DNA of 64,000 nucleotides, from the NCBI GenBank assembly GCA_006176705.1, contig QRFJ01000007.1, forward strand, positions 1,833,089-1,897,088. Direction: 5' to 3'. The stretch is from Cocos nucifera. Lineage: Eukaryota > Streptophyta > Magnoliopsida > Arecales > Arecaceae. The notes under the pieces are model-generated. The model was not told the DNA's origin, did no database searches, and saw only the letters and a list, made by a program, of their open reading frames with translations. A program made the translations under genes and the position numbers. This document shows positions 57,741-64,000 of the stretch, piece by piece. The first letter of the stretch is position 1. Each line of letters starts with the position of its first letter.

Positions 57741-59869
57741 TGTCACGTCCCAAATCCAGGACATAACATGGCCATGTTATCAAAAATACCATCCTCGATA
57801 ACACAAAGTCTATCGATCATAATTAATTAAAATCCATCATAATTAAAATATAAATAAAAATTTAATTTTATTATTTATCAAATAATCAAACTAAAATTGA
57901 TTTAGAGTATCTAAATTCATGATCAAATACTAAACCCACATTTCAAACTTCATAAAATAGTGGACTACAAGTCCATGATAATTTGATAAACTAAATTCAT
58001 CTATCAAAATTCCAAGCTTGCTATGCAGATTCCCAAGCTTGGACCTTCGTCTGTCCTAACCTTATTTTTCTATAATAAAAATAAATAAAAATGTATGAGC
58101 TACACTAACTCAATAAGTAAAATCTATACTTCCTTACCGAATCAAGCATAATTTTTTCCTGACAATATAATATTTAGAAAATAATAAATATTACAAAAAT
58201 AGAATATTTTATAGAGCATAATATACAATCAGTCATAAAAATAATTATGCATTCATAAATCATGAAATTTCATGAACATGATTCATAAATCATTCATGTC
58301 ATATGTTCATTTTATGTTTCAAAATATTGCTCATAAATATTCATGTTATGGTCATCACTTTATACTCATAATAGGGCTAGTGTTCTTAATCGATAGAATT
58401 TTTTTTCGTATGCCAACTTTATACCTGCTAGCAGGGCCTATATTCTTATGAATGCTAGCCCTGAATGTCGATCTTCCCATAGAGATTCATTCATAACTAT
58501 CTGAGAGCCTTTCAAATCTTGATATCTTTTTCTTAAAAGATACATATACATAGATGAAAAAATAATAAAATCCATGCTTCATAAACATGTCATTTTTATT
58601 AAAATATATTTATGAAATCAATAATCATAATAAAACATGCTTTTTCATATCTTTATTTTATAAAAAATATGATTTTATCAATAATTTATTTGCATAAAAA
58701 ATATGATAATTTAAAAATAAATAAGGAGCGTAAGATTCACTTATCTCGATCGTCCTAGATTTTCATATTTCATTAGAAGAATCAGATAGCCTTATTTTAA
58801 ATATTAATTCATAATCAATTTTTATTCAATAAATTTAATAAAATTTTAAAAAAATAAAAAGAGATGATTGATTAGGTTATCAATCCAATAGGCCATCCGG
58901 GTACCAAATCAATTCAAGATTATTTTGCCAGAGTTAACATGGGTCTCTAAAAGAGAAAGGCATAACTCGGTACTAAAGTTTCTAGAGAGAGAAAGTAGAT
59001 GAGGAGAGAGAAAGTAAAGAGAGAGAATCTTCATATTCTTTAGAAGAAGCAATCATGATCGAGATCATCAGAGGTCATATTGGGATGACTCAATATGAGT
59101 TAACTATGATCAGATGCTATAAATTTCTGACAAGAATCGAATTGGGATCCAATCTATTGCATGAATTTCAGAATAATTTTGGATCTTCTTATTTTTATAT
59201 CAGGTCCATCCTGGGATCTATGGTGTAATTAGAGAGAGAAAAAAAGAGAGACTAAAAAGATCCTTAGAGAGAAGAAAAGAGAGGAGAGAGAAAAAATTTT
59301 TTCTCTCTTTTTTTCTTCTTCTTTCTTTCTTTTACTTGGCCAGAGTAGAGGAGGGACATTGGGGTCGATGGCTCATGCTCTGGCATGGTGCGGTGCCATA
59401 GTCGAAGGACCGATAGTAGCGGCTGACAGAATGTGGTCGGTGATGATGAAGCAAAGGATGGCAAGCAATGATAGCTGTCAATCAAGAGAGCATGAAAACA
59501 GAAAATCTTCTTTGAAATTGATTTTTGACAAAGCTGGTGGCTGATGGCGAGGCTTAGGGCCATAGAAAGATGAGTAAAAGAGAAAGAAGGAAGGATTAGG
59601 GCTTTACCTTGATTCCAGCAATGTCTTTGGCTCCTAGCAAAAATTAGGAGAAAAAGAGAGGAAGAAGAGGGAGAAAGCTCGATGTCATCATAGATCGTTT
59701 AGGGGGGAGAGAAAAATTTATAAGAAACTCTCAAGAATTTTTTACCGCCCTTTGGAGTCTGACTCCTAGTCGGACGTGAGGGAGAAGAAGACTCCTGATC
59801 ATCTCTTCTTTTTTTCTTTTTTTTTTCATGCCCTAAGATTCATACTGGGATTAGGACTAGATTATTACA
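57741..59869 (-). repeat. 3' LTR of reduced gypsy element
   Basis: 2129 bp; plus strand begins TGTCACGTCCCAAATCCAGG and ends GATTATTACA. Collinear with 61237-63404. AG-rich blocks at 58978-59030 and 59225-59340. Confidence 0.9.
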
Positions 59870-59943
59870 TTCTATCCTCCTTAAAAAAAATTTCATCCTC
59901 GAAACTTGGCATACCTTTATTTTTAAATAAGTAAAGATACTTA
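59870..59943 (-). pseudogene. Polyprotein C-terminal remnant of reduced gypsy element
   Basis: Minus-strand frame ends 'PSFEDEIFFKEDRM-stop', the stop overlapping the LTR start. It is all that remains of pol. Confidence 0.6.
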
Positions 59944-61087
59944 GACCCTGTTTGGTTAAGCTTTTAGAGGGCTAGAAAATATTTTCTGATTTTTTAAAAG
60001 TACTTTTGGATGGTATAATGATATTTAGTAAAAAATCAAAAAGTTATTTTAGTTTTGTCAGAAAGTTGAAAAGATCTACTTAGAAAAAGCTTTATTTTGA
60101 AGCTTTTTTCAAAAATACTTTCTGACTAATATTGAAAAGCTATTTTGATTTAAATAAATTTTTTTAATGACTAAAATGCCCACTAATAAATCTCATAATT
60201 ACATCTTATATCACATCATATTATATCATTATACTATAAATATAATATAATAATAAATTAATATTATGATATATTATAAATATATAACATAATTATATTA
60301 TTATTATTATATTATAAAAATATAATTTAAAGTAACGATAACTAGTAATATAATAATATTATTATATTATAATAATATAATATGGTATGTTATATTATAA
60401 TTTATTATTAGATTAGATTATAATATATTATATTATATATTATATCATAATTATAATAATATTATATTATAGTTACAATATTACATTGTAATCATAATTA
60501 TAATCCATTATATTATATTATATTATAATAATATATTACATTATGTGATAATAATATTATACAATAAAATAGTATTTTAAAATATAATAATATTTTAGTT
60601 ATAAATATAATATAATCTATTATAATATTATTATATAATAATAATATAATATACTATAATTATAATAATATGATATAATATAATATAATCTATTATTAGA
60701 TTAGATTATAACTAATACATTATATTACATTATAAATTATAATATAATTATAATAATATTATAATATAATATAATATTATGTTATATTATATGATAATAA
60801 TATTATATAATATAATAATATTTTAATATATAATAATATAATTTATATTATATTATTTTTATTATATAATATTGTTTAATATTTTTATTATCATTTTATT
60901 ATATCAAAAGTATTTTTTATTTTAGTTGTCAAATATATGTTAAAGTTTCAAAGCATCTTATAAATAAGGTTACCAAACAGTAAATAGCTTTTTGTAAAAG
61001 CTCTACTTCTAAAAGTTCTTTTTCTCAAAAGGTCTACTTTCAAAAGTTTTAAAAGCTCTACTATCAATAGTAATCCTAAACAGGATC
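59944..61087. mobile_element. PIF/Harbinger-like (Tourist) non-autonomous element
   Basis: Ends GACCCTGTTTGG (59944-59955) and, inverted at the right, GATCCTGTTTAG (61076-61087), close to the GGSCCTGTTTGG ends of Tourist-like MITEs. Flanked by TTA on both sides (59941-59943 and 61088-61090), the 3-bp target typical of PIF/Harbinger. Subterminal parts are also inverted ('AAGCTTTTAGAGGG' and 'AAAGCTCTAC' motifs). The core (about 60180-60900) is almost pure A/T with ATTATA motifs. No transposase frame. 1144 bp is long for a MITE. Confidence 0.82.
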
Positions 61088-61236
61088 TTAATCTTCAACT
61101 TATAGTCAACCATACTTTTGTTGCACTACTCTGATCTAAACTAACTCTTCTATACTCGTCCTATATCTAATATTACGATCACCAACCTAAGTTATGTTCT
61201 AGCCATGATCAAATCTATTACTCTCATATCATATAG
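61088..61236 (-). other. Leader remnant of reduced gypsy element
   Basis: Between the MITE and the right LTR; holds a decayed primer-binding site on the minus strand (TGATATGAGAGT, about 61222-61233). Confidence 0.55.
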
Positions 61237-63404
61237 TATCATGTTCCAAATCTGAGATATAACATGGTCGTGTTACCAAGGGATACCAGCCTCGATAACA
61301 TGAAACTTGTCAATCATAATCACTTAAAATCCATAATAATTAAAATATAAATAAAAATTTAATTTTATTATTCACCAAATAATCAAATTTAAATTGGTTC
61401 AGAGCATCTAAATCTATAATCAAATACTAAACCCACGTTTCAAACTTCATAAAATAGTTGACTATAGGTCCATAATAATTTGACAAACTAAGTTCAGCTA
61501 CCAAAATTTCAAACTTGCTATGTAGATCCCCATGTCTGGATTCTTCATTAGTCCTAATCTTATTTCTATGTAAAAGAAAAAAGAAAATAAAAAGATATGA
61601 GCTATACTAGCTCAATAAGTAAAAACTATGCTTCCTTACTGAATCAAGCATAAGTTTTTTCATGATAATATAATATTTTAAAAGTAATAAATATTATAAA
61701 AATAGAATATTTTATAGAGCATAATATAAAATAAGTCATAAAGATAATCATGCATACATGAATCAAGAACTTTCATAAACATGATTTATAAATCATTCAT
61801 GTCATATGTTCATTTTATATTTTAAAATATTGCTTATAGATATTCATGCTATGGTCATTTTATACTCGTGATAGGACTAGTATTCTAAATCGATAGAATT
61901 ATTATTTCGTATGCTAATTTTATATCTGCTAGTATGGCCTGTATTCTTATGGATGCTAGCTTCGGATGTCGACCTTCCCATAGGGATTCATTCACAGCTA
62001 CTTGAGAGCTTTTAAAATCTTGATATCTTTTTTTTTAAAAGATACATATACATAGATGAGAAAATAATAAAATTCATGATTTATAAATATATCATTTTTA
62101 TTAAAACATATTCATGAAATCAATTGTCATAATAAAACGTACTTTTTCATATATCATATGCTAATCCTTATTTTACGAAAAACATGATTTCATGAATAAC
62201 AACTTATTTACATGAGAAACATAATAATTTAAAAATAAATAAGAAGCATAAGATTCATTTATCTTGATTATCCTAGATTTTTAGACTTCATTATAAGAAT
62301 CAGATAATCCTATTTTAAATATTAATTTATAATTAATTTTTATTTATTAAATTTAATAAAATTAAAAAAAAAGAGATGATTGATCAGGTGATCAATCTGA
62401 TAAGCCATCCGGGCACCAAATCGATTCAAGATCATTTTGCTAGAATCAATATGGGTCCCTAAAAGAGGAAGGCATGACTCGATACTGAAGTTTCCAAAGA
62501 GAGAAAGTTGATGAGGAGAGAGATAGTAGAGAAAGAAAGTGGAGAAAGAATCTTAATATCTTTCAGAAGAAGCAATCATGATCAAGATTATAAGAGATCA
62601 TATCGGGATGACTTAATATGGGTTAACTATGATCAGATACTATAAATTTCTGATAAGGATCAGGTTGGGATCTAATCTATTGCACTGATTTTGGAGTAAT
62701 TTCAGATCATCTTATTTTTATCTCAGGTTCATTCTGGAGTTCGTGGTGCAGTTAGAGAGAAAAAAAGAAAGAATAGAAAAACCTAGAGAAAGAAGAAGAA
62801 AAAGGAGAGAGAAAATCTTTTCTTTCTTTTTTTTTCTTTTCTTCTTCTTTCTTTCTTTTTCTTGGCCAGAATAGAGAAGGGATAGTGGGGCCGATGGCTC
62901 ATGCTTTGGCAAGATGCGGTGCTACAGTCGAAGGACCGATAGTAGCGACCAACGAAATGTGGTCGTCAATGGTGAAGTAAAGGACAATAGATGGCGACGG
63001 CTACCGGTCAAAAGAGCATGAAAATAGGGGATCTTCTTTGATGTTGATTTTCGGCAAAGCTGGTGGCCAACGGTGAGGCTTGGGGCCATAGGAAGATGAG
63101 TAAGAGAGAGAAAAAAGGATTAGAACCTTACCTTGATTTCGATAATATTTTCGGCTTCGATTTTCGGCGAGCACGAGTATGAAAAGCTGGCAAAAATTAG
63201 GAGAAAAAGAGAGGAAGAAGAGGGAGAAAGCCCAATGTCGTTGTGGATCATTTAGGAGGGGAGAGGAAAATTTATAGAGGACTTCTAAGGATTTTTGGCC
63301 GGATGCGAGGGAGAAGAAGACTCCCATCGAGAGTCTTCATCTCTTCTTTCTTTTTTTTCAGTGCCCTAAGATTCGTGTTGGGGATTTAGGACAGGGTTAT
63401 TATA
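61237..63404 (-). repeat. 5' LTR of reduced gypsy element
   Basis: 2168 bp; plus strand begins TATCATGTTCCAAATCTGAG (mutated from TGTCACGTCCCAAATC) and ends GGTTATTATA. Small indels and many transitions separate it from the left LTR. The frames at 62718-62912 and 63001-63327 are low-complexity products of AG-rich DNA. Confidence 0.9.
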
Positions 63405-63617
63405 TGGAGCAGTAGAAATTTATAGTATAATAGACAAGGATGGAGTCCTTATTTTCAGTTAACCCACAGGAATAACGAAAGCTTACCTTGTTAACATAGA
63501 AGGGCAAGTGAGTAAACCATCACATATGAAGAACACCATAAGTAATGCATGTTAGAAATGTTTCTATGAAATAGAGCCAACATTGTTAACAATATAAAGG
63601 CAAACTAAGCAGGCAAA

Positions 63618-64000
63618 ATATCCCTTAAAGAAAAGAAGCAATTGCCCAAGAGAGCTTGTTTGGGGAGCCAATTTGCAACTTAATTATGGTCTCGATAAAT
63701 GTGCAAAATCGTGCAATTAGGTAAGACATTTATAGCAAGCATAACATTTTTAAAACTAGGGAGATCAACTATCTTACAAGAGGTCGGGCATATAAGCCAT
63801 CTAATGAGTATAAGAGAATCACCATACATATAGAATTCTTTATCCCTAAATTTTTGAATTACAGTTGTCAACCCATACCAGGCTGCTAAAAGCTCAATGT
63901 AAGGCAAGGAAGAGGATGAGAAGCAATAATCTTGGGCCAATACAAGAGCACCATAATGGTCTCAAATAACAAAGCTAGCTCCAACAGTTTGAGATTGAAC
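63618..64000 (-). pseudogene. RNase H-like (RVT_3) domain remnant, runs off window
   Basis: Minus-strand reading from the window edge: 'VGASFVI-stop-DHYGALVLAQDY', then an 86-codon open part (63680-63940) with 'YIELLAAWYGL' (normally A-E-x-x-A-x-x-x-G) and 'FYMYGDSLILIRWL' (normally E-G-D-S). It ends 'IYRDHN-stop-VANWLPKQ', where the stop TAA (63680-63682) stands in place of a likely Gln codon. This order fits the RNase H domain found at the C-terminus of plant LINE-type elements and in domesticated single-domain proteins. The 5' part lies beyond 64000. Confidence 0.7.

Larger units (their letters stand above)
57741..63404 (-). mobile_element. Gypsy LTR element reduced to two LTRs
   Basis: LTRs of about 2.1 kb at 57741-59869 and 61237-63404, flanked by TGGAT (57736-57740) and TGGAG (63405-63409), a target duplication with one change. 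On the minus strand, sequence just before the left LTR reads 'PSFEDEIFFKEDRM' then stop, typical of the C-terminus of some gypsy polyproteins (Tekay/Del-like chromoviruses, from memory). The purine tract AAGGAGGATAGAA follows it. Next to the right LTR the minus strand has TGATATGAGAGT, a decayed form of TGGTATCAGAGC. So only about 70 and 150 bases of interior remain, with a MITE between. Confidence 0.85.

Noticed and set aside
59264..59563. 99-codon minus frame in the left LTR of the reduced gypsy element, with a similar piece at 62718-62912
   Set aside because: Within LTR sequence, Lys/Ser-rich from AG/CT tracts, and the copies differ by indels, so not a conserved protein.
1..64000. A defence or biosynthetic gene cluster
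   Set aside because: Only one host protein gene is visible; all other coding similarity is to retrotransposons or an RNase H remnant.

Overview
This window is repeat-dense nuclear DNA from a flowering plant. Long nested LTR retrotransposons, AT-rich spacers, plant-type splice sites and a plant receptor-like cytoplasmic kinase gene all support that. The retrotransposon style suggests a monocot, possibly a palm, but this is an impression and not proven here. Nothing looks prokaryotic: no operons, CRISPR arrays or rRNA, and no tRNA that I can support.

Layout. 1-4725 is AT-rich non-coding DNA with an old direct duplication. 4726-9459 is a Ty3/gypsy element (A) of probable Tat type, which has lost almost all of pol. 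9465-14328 is spacer with a GC-rich island. 14329-37042 is a nest of elements. A short-repeat retroelement on the minus strand (14329-14564 plus 34438-37042) is split by a Ty1/copia element (14565-34437, + strand, about 2.75-kb LTRs). The copia element is itself split between integrase and reverse transcriptase by a full-length gypsy/Tat element (B, 21600-30080, - strand, perfect GGACC target duplication). 38834-44299 is a third gypsy/Tat element (C, + strand, perfect AATAT duplication), internally deleted. All of the retrotransposon reading frames carry stops or frameshifts, many explained by C-to-T or G-to-A changes, so the elements look old and silenced.

The one clear host protein gene is at 46619-54484 (+): nine coding exons with consensus splice sites joining to a 745-codon protein with no stops. 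It has an N-terminal universal-stress-protein-like domain and a C-terminal protein kinase domain with intact catalytic motifs. It matches the plant family often labelled 'inactive protein kinase SELMODRAFT_444075-like'.

Downstream are a MITE-like hairpin element (56612-56770) and a minus-strand gypsy element (57741-63404). The latter is reduced to two about 2.1-kb LTRs and two slivers of interior, between which a PIF/Harbinger-like MITE (59944-61087, TTA duplication) has landed. The right edge holds a decayed minus-strand RNase H-like domain that runs out of the window.

I found no gene system that looks new. The most interesting structures are the hairpin tandem arrays between pol and the 3' LTR of the Tat elements, the inverted pair of leader/LTR-like repeats at 36691-37042, and the nesting, which can be reconstructed from target-site duplications.
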